64,000 nt of DNA from contig NZ_CP121113.1 in NCBI RefSeq assembly GCF_029581395.1, positions 676,501 to 740,500 on the forward strand, written 5' to 3'. The notes below the pieces were generated by a model that was not told the origin of the DNA, did no database searches, and saw nothing but the letters and a program-made list of their open reading frames with translations. Positions 26,287 to 39,245 of the stretch are shown here, one piece after another. This DNA comes from Roseinatronobacter sp. S2 (GTDB taxonomy: Bacteria > Pseudomonadota > Alphaproteobacteria > Rhodobacterales > Rhodobacteraceae). Position numbers and translations under genes: made by a program. Position 1 is the first letter of the stretch, and each line of letters opens with the position of its first letter.

Positions 26287-28914
26287 TTAGTTCAGCGCGT
26301 TGGACAGGGCGCGGGCCAGTTTCTGTTTGTTGATCGGTTTTGGTAGTATGTCTATGAAACCGGCAGCAAGATAGCTTGCGGTCTGTTCTTTCATGACGTT
26401 GGCCGTGGCCGCGATGGCGCGCGGTTTGGCGCGGCCAGTTTCTTCGGCTTCGCGCAGAATGGTGTTCAGTGCTTCCATGCCATCCATCACAGGCATGGAG
26501 ATATCCAGAATGATCAGATCAAACTCCTGCTCTTGCCAAAGTTTGCAGGCTTGAAGCCCGTTTTCGGCAAGGAAAGCTTCGACCCCCAGTTGCTTTAGCA
26601 TAATCTGCATCACCATCCGGTTGGTCGGCGTGTCATCTGCGACCAGCACTTTGCATCCGATCAGTTTGTCCGTGTCAAATTCCGTTTCGCCGCCGGATTG
26701 CGCCGGAACGAAATCTTCCGCGCTGATTCCCTGAAGAACCGGAAGCTTCAGCCGAAAGGCGATTTCGGTGCCTTCGCCCGGCGCGGTTTTCACTGTGATG
26801 GTTCCGTGCATCATGTCCACAAGCCGCCGGACAATCGACAACCCAAGCCCCGTTCCACCAAAGCGGCGCGCAGTGCCGGATTCGGCTTGCTCGAATTCGT
26901 CGAAGACACGGATCGATTGTTCTTGTGTCATGCCAATGCCGGTATCGCTGACAATGAAATCAACGAATTCCGGGTTTGTCGCATCGAACTGCACCGTGAC
27001 CCGCCCTTCTTCCGTAAACTTCAGGGCATTTCCGATCAGGTTTTGCATGATCTGCATCACGCGGGTGATGTCACCCATACGCTGCATCCCGCCCTCGCCC
27101 TGACATGTCACACCAAATTCAATCCCTTTCGCGTGCGCAGACGCGATATGAAGGGATTCCAACTGCTGCATAAGCGTGTTCAGCCGGAAGGGGCGCGGGT
27201 CAAGTGTCAGTTTTCCAGCCTCGACGCGGGCCAGATCCAGAATGTCATTGATAAGCGACAGCAATCCCCAGCCGGAGTTGCGAATTGTTTCAACCATGGG
27301 CTTCTGTTCTGGCGTCAACTCTGTCTCGGCCAGCAGATCTGCCATGCCCAGCACACCCGTCAACGGGGTGCGTATCTCATGGCTCATATTCGCCAGAAAA
27401 ACCGATTTGGCGGCATTCGCGGCCTCGGCGTGGATAACCGCATCGCGCAAAGCGGCTTCTGTCGCGAGCTGGTCTGTAATGTCCACAATCGAACACACTG
27501 CCCGTGCCGGATTTCCCGCAATGCGCAACGGCGTTGCATTCAGCGATATCGCGCGCCGTTCGCCATCCGGCCGAAGAATTGACAGGCGCACATCGCGCAA
27601 GGACATTTCACTGTCAAGAATTTGGGCGATTGGCAGGTCTTGCGGGCGTATGTCGCTACCGTCCAGCGCCCTAATTCCCCAGCTTGGTTCATCATATCGC
27701 CGGCTGATGCAGCCACCCGGTTCGACACCCAGCAAGCGTTCTGCTTCGGCATTGGCGAACACAATGCGCCCGTCATATCCAAACGCCAGCATCCCTGACA
27801 GGTCGGTTTCAAGAACCCGCGCCAGAAAATCACGTTCGCCTTGCAGTTCATCTTGCAAGGTCAGGACATTGCTAATGTCCGTCAATGAGATCAACCATCC
27901 CATAAGCTGCGTTTTGCGCGCAAGCGGGCGGTTCACCGCCAGTATTTGCGCCACATATGTGCGGTCCAGAATTGTCAGACGGGTCGGCTGTGGGGGGGCT
28001 TTATTCCCGACGGCAGAGCGCAGCAATGGGGTGACCGGAGATTGTGCTGGCAAGGGTTTGCCGCGCGCAAGATGAATGTTTGCCTTGGCAAATACCATGC
28101 GTGCGGCTGTGTTGGTTGTCATTACGCAGCCGTCTATGTCTATCATTATCGTGGGGTCGCGCGTGGTGAAAAACAGCAGATCGCGCCCGATTGTTGACAG
28201 GTCGAAAGGGCGCGTTACGGTCATCATCCAGGTGAACAGGAACAGCACCAACGCAAACATGAAAGGTGTCGGGTCAAAGCCCAATATTGTCACCCCACCA
28301 AAAATATAGGCAAGGTTTCCGGCAATAGGGAACGCCGTTATTGCGATAAGGACCGCAAAATGTCCTCGATACGCGCGATTGGCAAGCCACATTCCTGAAA
28401 TTCCGACACCGATTGCCGCGATCAGGAACAAATACAGGTATCCGGCCGCCACATAGAAAAGCGGTCCATGCTGATACTGCACCGACAAGCGGCCATCAAT
28501 TTCCAGCATGGTTGTTTCAGGACCATATAGCAATTCATGCCATGGGTTGCTGAACGCCATGATGGCCACGATAAATGGGCCGCCAACCAGCGCCGCCCAT
28601 TCCCAACGCGCCAGTTTCTTGTCCCGCCCGAACGCGTATGCATGCAGGAAGAAAGCCCAAACCGTGGGTAATGCCGCGATGGACGGCCATGCCAAAAGTG
28701 CGAATGCAATTTTACAGTGTTCATTGGTTGCCGACATTTCCAGAATGGCGGACGCCAGCCAGCCCAGCATTGCGACATGCGTACCAATGCAAAATCCCTG
28801 GCCGGAAAAATGCGGTTGTCTGGCTACCATGTATGTCATGATTGCCAGCCCCAGCAGGATTACCAGAATTACCACAATGGATGTGTCAATAACCACGGTG
28901 GAGACACAATCCAT
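26287..28914 (-). CDS. Membrane hybrid histidine kinase with 7TM sensor, PAS domains and receiver
   Basis: The start at ATG 28914 gives 875 residues; the frame can be read further up to a TTG at 29025. Order of domains: seven hydrophobic segments (about 8-230, histidine-kinase 7TM type), two PAS-like regions (about 245-350 and 360-480, the second holding GMLAFGYDGRIVFANAEAERLLG), HisKA with His512 in ANMSHEIRTPLTG, HATPase (NLIGNALKFTEEG, DTGIGM, GTGLGLSI) and a C-terminal receiver with Asp804 in LIILDISMPVMDG. No output regulator lies nearby, so the partner (a phosphotransfer protein) must be elsewhere. The signal is unknown. Confidence 0.88.
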   Translation of the reverse strand: MDCVSTVVIDTSIVVILVILLGLAIMTYMVARQPHFSGQGFCIGTHVAMLGWLASAILEMSATNEHCKIAFALLAWPSIAALPTVWAFFLHAYAFGRDKKLARWEWAALVGGPFIVAIMAFSNPWHELLYGPETTMLEIDGRLSVQYQHGPLFYVAAGYLYLFLIAAIGVGISGMWLANRAYRGHFAVLIAITAFPIAGNLAYIFGGVTILGFDPTPFMFALVLFLFTWMMTVTRPFDLSTIGRDLLFFTTRDPTIMIDIDGCVMTTNTAARMVFAKANIHLARGKPLPAQSPVTPLLRSAVGNKAPPQPTRLTILDRTYVAQILAVNRPLARKTQLMGWLISLTDISNVLTLQDELQGERDFLARVLETDLSGMLAFGYDGRIVFANAEAERLLGVEPGGCISRRYDEPSWGIRALDGSDIRPQDLPIAQILDSEMSLRDVRLSILRPDGERRAISLNATPLRIAGNPARAVCSIVDITDQLATEAALRDAVIHAEAANAAKSVFLANMSHEIRTPLTGVLGMADLLAETELTPEQKPMVETIRNSGWGLLSLINDILDLARVEAGKLTLDPRPFRLNTLMQQLESLHIASAHAKGIEFGVTCQGEGGMQRMGDITRVMQIMQNLIGNALKFTEEGRVTVQFDATNPEFVDFIVSDTGIGMTQEQSIRVFDEFEQAESGTARRFGGTGLGLSIVRRLVDMMHGTITVKTAPGEGTEIAFRLKLPVLQGISAEDFVPAQSGGETEFDTDKLIGCKVLVADDTPTNRMVMQIMLKQLGVEAFLAENGLQACKLWQEQEFDLIILDISMPVMDGMEALNTILREAEETGRAKPRAIAATANVMKEQTASYLAAGFIDILPKPINKQKLARALSNALN

Positions 28915-29048
28915 CACAGGGCAATCCAGTGCCCTGAAGGACGCCCCAACCAACTGAATGAAATCATAAGAAGAATCCGCGCGTTGTCGTCGGCGAATAT
29001 TACGTTTCAGACATGAATTTTGCAAGTTGCAAAGATGTAGGCCGAAAG

Positions 29049-29477
29049 CTACAGGCTGATATTCACATGCGTTTCCGGGGCATTATCGGGGGAAACGGGC
29101 AATTCAGAAAGAACACTATAGGCACCATAAGGGCCTTTTCCCCCAACCGTTTCAGGCGGCCGTGTGCTGGTATCATTGTCGTCAGGACTGATTGGTGCCG
29201 CCGTCAGGCTTTCGCGCAGGTGCTGGATCACATTCACCTCGAATGATGGTGGCGGGCCGACAAGGCGATGGCGCTTGTCATGCGGATGAAGCACGGGGCG
29301 GGGGGCGGCAAGGTCAGCCTTTGTCAGCGCCTGGGCTTGCTGAACCGCTGATGCGGTTATGTTCGTCCCTGTTGCGGCCACCCCACGCGACGGGTGTGGC
29401 TGCATAAGCTGGCCCAATGGTTCACGGTGCCCCGGCGCGATTGGTCCACTTGTGGGTACTGCTGGAAGAACTGGCAT
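29049..29477 (-). CDS. Hypothetical protein, proline-rich
   Basis: I do not recognise this 142-residue protein. It starts at ATG 29477 with a very good GGAGGGG ribosome binding site, which supports real expression. It is rich in Pro, Ala and His, has no signal peptide or membrane segment, and its most ordered-looking part is LVGPPPSFEVNVIQHLRES in the middle. It precedes the hybrid kinase gene on the same strand, 134 bases upstream of the chosen kinase start. Confidence 0.6.
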   Translation of the reverse strand: MPVLPAVPTSGPIAPGHREPLGQLMQPHPSRGVAATGTNITASAVQQAQALTKADLAAPRPVLHPHDKRHRLVGPPPSFEVNVIQHLRESLTAAPISPDDNDTSTRPPETVGGKGPYGAYSVLSELPVSPDNAPETHVNISL

Positions 29478-29671
29478 CTTCCCCTCCAAATGTATGATTT
29501 CCGGACAAAGTTCTGAATATCTACATTAGAGGATAAGTTTTAATACTTTGTTAAAACGCAGTAATTCTTAAAGCATGGTTAAGGGTCGGGTGGTGGTAGC
29601 GGCTAACCCGAGGCCAAACAGGCGCAGCAGACCAGCATCCGGGGCTGATCTGCTGCGGGACAGGCGTTAGG

Positions 29672-30955
<1,284 letters not shown>

Positions 30956-31007
30956 CTATTCGCTGAAAACGCTTTCGCCCCCGTATAGCGGCAGATCATG
31001 ACAAGTT

Positions 31008-31871
31008 CTAGGTCACTTTCGTTTCGCGCCACAGTGTGAACATGCCCGCCGCAACAATGACTGTCGCGCCGATCAGTGTCAGCCCGTCGGGGCGTTCCCC
31101 GAATACCAGAACAGCGACAATCAATGCAAACAGCATGCGGGTATACCGGAAGGGCGTGATGAAGGACAATTCGCCAACACGCATCGCAGCCACAAGGGCA
31201 TAATAGGCCAACACGCCAATCCCCAGAGCCGCGGTTAGCGACAGCAATTGCATGAATGTGGGCATGACCGCAGCACCTTCCATGACAACCATCAGAAAGA
31301 ATCCGGCGGGCACCATCATTGCGAATGCCCAGGATGAAATCTGATAGCTGGAAACCGCAGCCGGGATAACCCGCGTTGCAAGATCGCGCCCCGCCAGCCC
31401 GATGACGCCGACAACAGCGAACAGCGATGCGGGTTCAAACCCCGCCATGCCCGGCCGCACGATCAGCATGACCCCGAAAAAGCCCAACGCAATGGCTGTC
31501 CAGCGCCGCCAGCCCACCTTTTCGCCCAGAAACAGCACGGCACCAAGTGTCACAAACAGCGGTGCTGCCTGCAATATAGCTGACGCTGTGGCCAGACTGG
31601 CCAGCACGAACGACAATACAAACCCCACTGTGCCCACAAGTTCGGCCGCATTGCGCAACAGCAGCGCCGGCGTAAGCAGGGCAGGCGACAGCAGCTGCTG
31701 GCCCTTGCTACGGGCGACGGCCCCGAAGGCGACTGCACCACCAGCCCCCAGAATCAGCAGGATCTGCCCGACAGGCAGTGCATCAGCCAGCAGCTTGATG
31801 AACATATCCTCCAATGCGAACCCTGCCATGGCAAGGGACATCAGAACAGCGCCGCGCAGATTGTCCGACAT
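31008..31871 (-). CDS. DMT-superfamily (EamA) transporter
   Basis: The start MSDNLRGAVL at 31871 gives 287 residues with about ten membrane segments in two EamA repeats (about 5-135 and 145-280); LQAAPLFVTLGAVLFLGEKVGWRR marks the end of the first. Such proteins usually export small metabolites. The substrate is unknown. It is downstream of the petABC genes on the same strand, but a terminator lies between. Confidence 0.88.
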   Translation of the reverse strand: MSDNLRGAVLMSLAMAGFALEDMFIKLLADALPVGQILLILGAGGAVAFGAVARSKGQQLLSPALLTPALLLRNAAELVGTVGFVLSFVLASLATASAILQAAPLFVTLGAVLFLGEKVGWRRWTAIALGFFGVMLIVRPGMAGFEPASLFAVVGVIGLAGRDLATRVIPAAVSSYQISSWAFAMMVPAGFFLMVVMEGAAVMPTFMQLLSLTAALGIGVLAYYALVAAMRVGELSFITPFRYTRMLFALIVAVLVFGERPDGLTLIGATVIVAAGMFTLWRETKVT

Positions 31872-31936
31872 CGGGATTTCTTTCACATGTGAACTTGGGG
31901 TCAAGGGCTACAATCTGCGCGATGAATTGAAAAGCG

Positions 31937-31970
31937 CAAAAGAAGAAGCGCGCCGGGGGCGGCGCGCTTC
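31937..31970 (-). terminator. Terminator after petC
   Basis: A 10-bp stem GAAGCGCGCC/GGCGCGCTTC (31945-31954 with 31961-31970) is followed on the minus strand by a T-rich tract (TTCTTTTG). It closes the bc1 operon 28 bases past the petC stop. Confidence 0.85.
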
Positions 31971-31997
31971 CTGTCGAACAACATAAGGGTGTTGATC

Positions 31998-32789
31998 TTA
32001 GTCTTGCTTTGCAGCCCGCTTGATCGGTGCCCAAAGCTGCTTGTTGGTCAGATACAGCAATGCGGCCAGAACCGACAGGAAGATCACGCCGACAAAACCG
32101 GCGCGCTTGCGTTCAACAAGCTTCGGTTCTGCGGTCCACATCAGGAATGCCGCAACGTCCTGCGCCATCTGTTCTTCGGTGGCCGGAGTCCCGTCTGCGT
32201 AATCGATCATGTCATCGAACAATACGGGGGCCATCGACACCCAACCATCATAGGCTTTGTTGTAGTAGAACAACGCACCTGCCTGAAAGTCTTCTTCATC
32301 CGTGTAACCCGTCAGGAAAGAGGCAATATATTCTGCCCCGCCCAGTCCACGGAAAAGCTGGTTCAGGCCCAGACCATACGGCCCCTCAAAGCCGACACGC
32401 GCCTTCGCCATCAGGCTAAGGTCGGGCGCCCCTTCGAATTGCGATTCGGGGAAATGGTCCGGTCCGGCGGCGGTGCGCCAGTCGCGCAGTTCCGGGTCCC
32501 AGATCTCGAACATCTCGGCATAGGCGCGCATCTGGTCATCGGGCAATTCCGGCCCGTTGTTGTCGCTTAGTGTGCGGAACGCAACGAATTCAAGCCCGTG
32601 GCAGCTGGAGCATACTTCCGTATAGACCTGAAGGCCGCGCTGAAGCTGGTTACGGTCGTAAACGCCAAACGGCCCTTCAAACGAGAAGCTGTAATCCGTT
32701 ATTTCGCCAAGTCCCCCGGCCGAAAAGGCCGGGGTTGCTGCCAAAGTAGCTGCCATGAGGGCGGAAGCAGCGAGTTTCTTAAACATCAT
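31998..32789 (-). CDS. petC: Cytochrome c1 of the bc1 complex
   Basis: The protein has up to 263 residues (ATG 32789, or the second ATG at 32786, which has better spacing from AGGAG). It has a signal peptide ending near TPAFSA, the covalent heme motif CSSCH, conserved c1 segments ([44 protein letters not shown]) and a C-terminal membrane anchor ([20 protein letters not shown]). It passes electrons from the Rieske centre to soluble or membrane cytochrome c. It is 20 bases downstream of petB. Confidence 0.95.
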   Translation of the reverse strand: MMFKKLAASALMAATLAATPAFSAGGLGEITDYSFSFEGPFGVYDRNQLQRGLQVYTEVCSSCHGLEFVAFRTLSDNNGPELPDDQMRAYAEMFEIWDPELRDWRTAAGPDHFPESQFEGAPDLSLMAKARVGFEGPYGLGLNQLFRGLGGAEYIASFLTGYTDEEDFQAGALFYYNKAYDGWVSMAPVLFDDMIDYADGTPATEEQMAQDVAAFLMWTAEPKLVERKRAGFVGVIFLSVLAALLYLTNKQLWAPIKRAAKQD

Positions 32790-32809
32790 ATCTCTCCTGT
32801 TTCCTTATC

Positions 32810-34159
32810 TCACTCGGCCGGGATTTGTTCGGGCGAGGGGCCAGAACCACCAGATTTCTTTTTCAGGCTGGCCTTGAAATCGGCCTCGATGGTTTCGGGC
32901 TGTGGCAAGGGTTTCTCGATCACGCCAAGAATAGGCAGGATGATCAGAAAGTATGCAAACCAGTATGCCGTGCCGATCAGCGCGATATTGGTATAAATCC
33001 CTTCGGCTGGCATAGCCCCTGCCCACATCAGGACAAAGAAATCGACCACCAGCAGCCAGAACCACCATTTGAACATCGGGCGATACCGGCCCGAACGCAC
33101 CGATGATGTGTCCAGCCAAGGCACCAGCGCCATCACGAAGATCGCAGCAAACATTGCCAAAACCCCGAAGAAGGACGCATCAATGATGCCAAATGACAAC
33201 CAGTTGACAGCTATCACCACCCACACATCGGATGTGAAGGCCCGCAAAATGGCGTAGAAGGGCAGGAAATACCATTCCGGCACAATATGCGACGGCGTGA
33301 CCAGCGGGTTTGCCTCGATATAGTTGTCAGCATGGCCAAGGAAGCCCGGCATGAAGCCTACAAGCGCCCAGAAGCCAGCCAGAATCAACACCAGCGCGAA
33401 CAGGTCCTTGATGACGAAATAGGGCCAGAAGGGCAGGGTATCTTTCGCGGCTTCTTCCTTCGATGTGCGGCGCACATCAACACCGGTCGGGTTGTTGTTG
33501 CCGGTGGTATGGAAGGCCCAGATGTGCAGGATCGACAGGCCCAGAATAACAAAGGGCAGCAGATAATGCAGCGAGAAGAAGCGCGTCAGCGTTGCATTGC
33601 CGACAGCAGGTCCACCCAGCAGCCATGTCTGCAGCGCTTCACCAATGCCGGGGATAGCCCCGAACAGGCCGGTGATCACAGTTGCACCCCAAAAGGACAT
33701 CTGGCCCCATGGCAGCACATAGCCCATGAACGCAGTTGCCATCATCAGCAGGTAGATCAACATGCCGATAATCCATGTGATTTCACGCGGAGATTTGTAG
33801 CTGCCGTAATACAGGCCACGGAAAATATGGATATATACCGCCGCAAAGAACAGCATCGCGCCGTTCTGGTGCAGATAGCGCAGCATATAGCCGCCATTCA
33901 CGTTGCGCATGATATGCTCGACACTGGCGAATGCCATGTCTGCATGCGGGGTGTAATGCATCACCAGCACAATGCCGGTCACGATTTGCAGGATCAGGCA
34001 GAACATCAGGACGATGCCCCAGATCCACATCCAGTTCAGGTTTTTGGGGGTCGGGATCATGATTGTATCAGAAATCAGTCCGACAATGGGTAGCCTGCGA
34101 TGAATCCACTTTTCAGCGTTCGTCTTCGGCTCGTAATGATCGTGTGGAATACCAGACAT
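32810..34159 (-). CDS. petB: Cytochrome b of the bc1 complex
   Basis: This 449-residue protein has eight membrane helices, paired heme-ligating histidines in helices B and D ([10 protein letters not shown] region; [22 protein letters not shown]), and the quinol-oxidation motif [13 protein letters not shown]. It holds both b hemes and the quinol and quinone sites. GGGAGG precedes the ATG. Middle gene of petA-petB-petC. Confidence 0.97.
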   Translation of the reverse strand: MSGIPHDHYEPKTNAEKWIHRRLPIVGLISDTIMIPTPKNLNWMWIWGIVLMFCLILQIVTGIVLVMHYTPHADMAFASVEHIMRNVNGGYMLRYLHQNGAMLFFAAVYIHIFRGLYYGSYKSPREITWIIGMLIYLLMMATAFMGYVLPWGQMSFWGATVITGLFGAIPGIGEALQTWLLGGPAVGNATLTRFFSLHYLLPFVILGLSILHIWAFHTTGNNNPTGVDVRRTSKEEAAKDTLPFWPYFVIKDLFALVLILAGFWALVGFMPGFLGHADNYIEANPLVTPSHIVPEWYFLPFYAILRAFTSDVWVVIAVNWLSFGIIDASFFGVLAMFAAIFVMALVPWLDTSSVRSGRYRPMFKWWFWLLVVDFFVLMWAGAMPAEGIYTNIALIGTAYWFAYFLIILPILGVIEKPLPQPETIEADFKASLKKKSGGSGPSPEQIPAE

Positions 34160-34173
34160 AGGTGTTTCCTCCC

Positions 34174-34737
34174 TTAGCCGAGCTGGATTGTCGTGTCGTC
34201 AACGAACGACGCAGGCGGAATGTGCAGGTTTTCGGGGGCAGGACCACGGCGGATACGGCCTGCCGTGTCATAATGCGACCCGTGGCAGGGGCAGAACCAA
34301 CCATTGAAGTCGCCCGCGCCATTGCCCAGCGGCACACAGCCCAGATGGGTGCACACGCCTGTCATCACGAGCCATTCGCCCGCATCGTCCATGGTGCGGT
34401 TTTCGTCCAGCGCATCGGTGCCGGGCTTGTTGGGGTTTTGCGATGCGCGGTCAATGGACAAATCGTCCAGCGTGACGGCGCGGCCCTCTTCGATTTCGGT
34501 TTCGGTGCGGCGACGGATAAACACCGGCTTGCCAAGAAAGTTTACGGTGATCTGGCCGCCAGGTTCCAGACCGCCCACATCGACGAAAATCGATGAAAGT
34601 GCCTGAACATCAGCCGAAGGGTTCATCTGGTTTACCAGTGGCCAGACAGCTGCGCCAACTGTTACAACGCCTGCACCTGCTGTGGCGTAATAGATGAAAT
34701 CCCTACGGGTGCTTTCGTTGTCATCAGCGTGGGACAC
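34174..34737 (-). CDS. petA: Rieske iron-sulfur subunit of the bc1 complex
   Basis: The start is placed at GTG 34737, not at the in-frame ATG 34743. The GGGAG site touches that ATG but is seven bases from the GTG, and the GTG start gives [14 protein letters not shown], matching the Rhodobacter start and length (187 residues). The protein has a twin-arginine segment ([13 protein letters not shown]), one membrane anchor, and the 2Fe-2S ligands in CTHLGC and CPCHGS. It oxidises quinol in the periplasm and reduces cytochrome c1. First gene of the operon. Confidence 0.95.
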   Translation of the reverse strand: MSHADDNESTRRDFIYYATAGAGVVTVGAAVWPLVNQMNPSADVQALSSIFVDVGGLEPGGQITVNFLGKPVFIRRRTETEIEEGRAVTLDDLSIDRASQNPNKPGTDALDENRTMDDAGEWLVMTGVCTHLGCVPLGNGAGDFNGWFCPCHGSHYDTAGRIRRGPAPENLHIPPASFVDDTTIQLG

Positions 34738-34992
34738 AAGCATTCTCCCTTTTCAATGGGTACGAGGGCTGCAAATAATCATCCGGCCACGACATCGCCG
34801 CAGCCCTATGCGTTTGGTATTTAGCGGGGAATCCATAGCCCGTCCAGCCGCGAAAGCGGGCAATGGTGTCGCAGGGGAGTGGTTTTTCCGGTAATTCTGG
34901 TTCAGATGCCACACTGTGAGCGCAACCGTAATCGACATAACCCTGTCGCGGGCAGCCCGGAACATCACAACGCCGCGCAACCAGGGCTGCAT

Positions 34993-35607
34993 TCAGGCCG
35001 GTGGCTCGGTGGCCCGCATGCTGTCGCGTTGGGCAAATTTCAGATGCCATGTCGCCAGTGTGGGGTGTCCATCACGCCAGTTGCGCGCGTTATGGCGCAG
35101 GTCCAGATAGGATAACGCGCAGGCTGTCGCGATCTGCCCGATGCAAACCGGCCCCGCAAGATAGCTGATCCAGCGCGCTTCCAGCATATCAAGGCTGCGC
35201 GCGATTTTCAGCCATTGCCCTTCGACAAACGGGGCGAAGCGTATGTCTTCCGGTCGCAGGCGGGATTCATAAACCATGGCCAGTGCGGCATCCAGAATAC
35301 CGTCTGCCGTGGCCTCCAGCGTCAGGGCATCCCAGTGCCGCGCGCCACCCGGATACAGCCCCGATTGGGCGAACTGGTCCAGATAGGCGCAAATGACGCG
35401 GCTGTCATAAATCGCGGGGCCATCGGGGCGCGCCAGTGTCGGCACCTTGCCCAGCGGATTATGTGCAACCGGCGCCTGACCGGCATCCAGTGGCGTGCCT
35501 GATCCCGTTATAATGTCGATGTCGGCGGCTATGCCAGCTTCATGCGCCAGCACCATGACTTTGCGGGCGTAAGGTGATGTCGGGCTGTAATATAGCGTCA
35601 GTGTCAT
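34993..35607 (-). CDS. Glutathione S-transferase family protein
   Basis: This 204-residue protein has an N-terminal thioredoxin-like domain (YYSPTSPYARKVMVLAHEAG, cis-proline in GKVPTLARPDG, IYDSRVICAYLDQ) and an all-helical C-terminal domain. The substrate is unknown. Its ATG directly follows the stop of the small upstream gene, so both are co-translated. Confidence 0.87.
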   Translation of the reverse strand: MTLTLYYSPTSPYARKVMVLAHEAGIAADIDIITGSGTPLDAGQAPVAHNPLGKVPTLARPDGPAIYDSRVICAYLDQFAQSGLYPGGARHWDALTLEATADGILDAALAMVYESRLRPEDIRFAPFVEGQWLKIARSLDMLEARWISYLAGPVCIGQIATACALSYLDLRHNARNWRDGHPTLATWHLKFAQRDSMRATEPPA

Positions 35608-35892
35608 TCAGACCCACCGCAGCTTGATGCGCGCCAGAAACGCGGTATCCAGTTCCACGCCGCGGCCGTCATGCCCCAGCCTGATGATTCGGCGTATGCG
35701 CGCCGTGCTGTTCAGTTGGTCGCGGTCGCGCGGGCGTGTGATGCATAGTCCTTCGGGCAGGGTGTCCATGGCATCTTCGACAGGCTGGGCGGTATTGCCG
35801 GGCCGGACCTGTCGGGCCAGTGCGTAGCCTGCAAGGGCAAGGGCACCGTATTTCACAGCGACTGCGGCGATGGGGGCAAGGGGTAGGGCCAA
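35608..35892 (-). CDS. Small hypothetical membrane-anchored protein
   Basis: This 94-residue protein has one N-terminal hydrophobic segment (LAPIAAVAVKYGALALAGYALA) followed by a basic soluble part ending RIIRLGHDGRGVELDTAFLARIKLRWV. I do not recognise the family. Its stop abuts the GST start, which supports its being a real gene. Confidence 0.6.
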   Translation of the reverse strand: MALPLAPIAAVAVKYGALALAGYALARQVRPGNTAQPVEDAMDTLPEGLCITRPRDRDQLNSTARIRRIIRLGHDGRGVELDTAFLARIKLRWV

Positions 35893-36007
35893 TGCAAGAC
35901 TCCTTCAGTTTCGTAAACATTAGCAGAAGGGGTGCATTTGTCCATTCACGTTGCGTGGCATGTTTGCGCGCGCTGATGCGCGCAATCGGGCAGCGGAATG
36001 CGTGGCA

Positions 36008-36079
36008 CCGCGCCCATATGGCAAGCCGCGCAGTTATGCTGCGCGGCGTGGGTCGGGCGGGTGGGCCATATGGGCGCGG
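36008..36079. repeat. Nested perfect palindrome
   Basis: An outer 15-bp inverted repeat (CCGCGCCCATATGGC at 36008-36022, complement at 36065-36079) encloses an inner perfect 9-bp hairpin (GCCGCGCAG at 36025-36033 with 36039-36047). It lies directly after the stop of the FadH-type gene. There is no T run, so it is not a classical terminator. It could stabilise the mRNA end, act without U-run, or be a small mobile palindrome. Confidence 0.8.
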
Positions 36080-36080
36080 G

Positions 36081-38165
<2,085 letters not shown>

Positions 38166-39245
38166 TCAATAGCCGGTCATTTCCAGATAGCCCCGCCCCG
38201 TATGGCTGCCGCTGAAACGCAGCGGTCCTTCCCAGTATCCCACCGACAAGTCCATCCATGCCTGCGGGTTCAGCGGCTCGGTCGTGACGGAAACACCCCC
38301 TTCGGGCCAGTCGACACGCCAGCGCACGGGCACATCGCGCCCTGCAACCCGTTCCGTGCCCAGTGGTGTGAATTCCAGCGCACCCGCGGGCAAGGGTGTT
38401 GCGGCCCCGTCTGGCGTGATCCATGTCCCTGCCGTAAACACCTGCGCGCCGCGCAACTGAAACCCCATCATCCTGTGACCGTCGTCAAAAGCAAACGAAA
38501 ACCAGTCCCACCCTTGCTGATCATCCGACAGGGGTTGGCTGGACCATTCGCGGTCAAGCCAGCCCTGCCCGGTCACGGAAACAGGCCCGTCCGGCAGATG
38601 AAGCGTGCCGCTGATGTCATAGAATGGCTGCGAATAATAATAACTTGCCTGACCGTCAAAGGATTTGACCGAATAGCCCTGATCGCCATGAAACACCAAT
38701 GGCCCCTGTGCCTGCGCGTCCAGATCAAACGCGAAATCATGCCCTGTGGCGCGTATGTCCAGCCTATCATAAGGGTCGGCGCCCGCATCCGCGCGGCTGC
38801 GCATGTGCCAGTCGTCAATAAAGGCCGCGAACGGGTCCGGCGTGACGCCTGCCTGCCCCGTGCCGCCACGCCCGAATTTTTCAGCGGCAAAATGGTTGTC
38901 CACCGTGGTCAGGCCCGCATGCCCCATCCATATCTGCGGCGAGGCGAAACCCGCCCTGTCGCCCGGTTGCAAGGCAGACCGGAACAAGGTCCATTGCACC
39001 CCGTAATCGTGCCCGTCATCGCCGGTCAGCGTGGCGGTCAGATACCACCATTCAATGCGGTAATCAGGATGCGCGCCATGATCTTGCGGAAAGGCCAGCG
39101 CGCGTCCGCGTTCCGGCACGGCAAAGCCATCGGCCGCAGTGCCCAACCCTGCAAAACCCTGCGCGTGGCCTTGCGTTGCTGTGATCATCAGCAGCAAAAG
39201 GGCCGCAATCCGGCCAAGGACGGGGGAATATTGCCTATTTTTCAT
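38166..39245 (-). CDS. Secreted CrtC/AttH-like (lipocalin-type) protein
   Basis: The start at ATG 39245 gives 359 residues with a signal peptide (LGRIAALLLLMITATQGHAQ). The mature part has CrtC/AttH family motifs: RIEWWYLTATLTGDDGHDYG near the start, GYSVKSFDGQASYYYSQP in the middle and GQGWLDREWSSQPL toward the end. Carotenoid hydratase CrtC belongs to the same family, but this member sits behind an ABC transporter as in the attEFGH-like clusters, and no carotenoid genes are nearby. Its start overlaps the permease end by 11 bp. Role unknown, probably periplasmic and tied to the transporter. Confidence 0.8.
   Translation of the reverse strand: MKNRQYSPVLGRIAALLLLMITATQGHAQGFAGLGTAADGFAVPERGRALAFPQDHGAHPDYRIEWWYLTATLTGDDGHDYGVQWTLFRSALQPGDRAGFASPQIWMGHAGLTTVDNHFAAEKFGRGGTGQAGVTPDPFAAFIDDWHMRSRADAGADPYDRLDIRATGHDFAFDLDAQAQGPLVFHGDQGYSVKSFDGQASYYYSQPFYDISGTLHLPDGPVSVTGQGWLDREWSSQPLSDDQQGWDWFSFAFDDGHRMMGFQLRGAQVFTAGTWITPDGAATPLPAGALEFTPLGTERVAGRDVPVRWRVDWPEGGVSVTTEPLNPQAWMDLSVGYWEGPLRFSGSHTGRGYLEMTGY

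Noticed and set aside
34744..34992. Short minus-strand frame in the petA upstream gap
   Set aside because: No ribosome site, low-complexity basic composition and no family features; it is probably only the petA promoter region.
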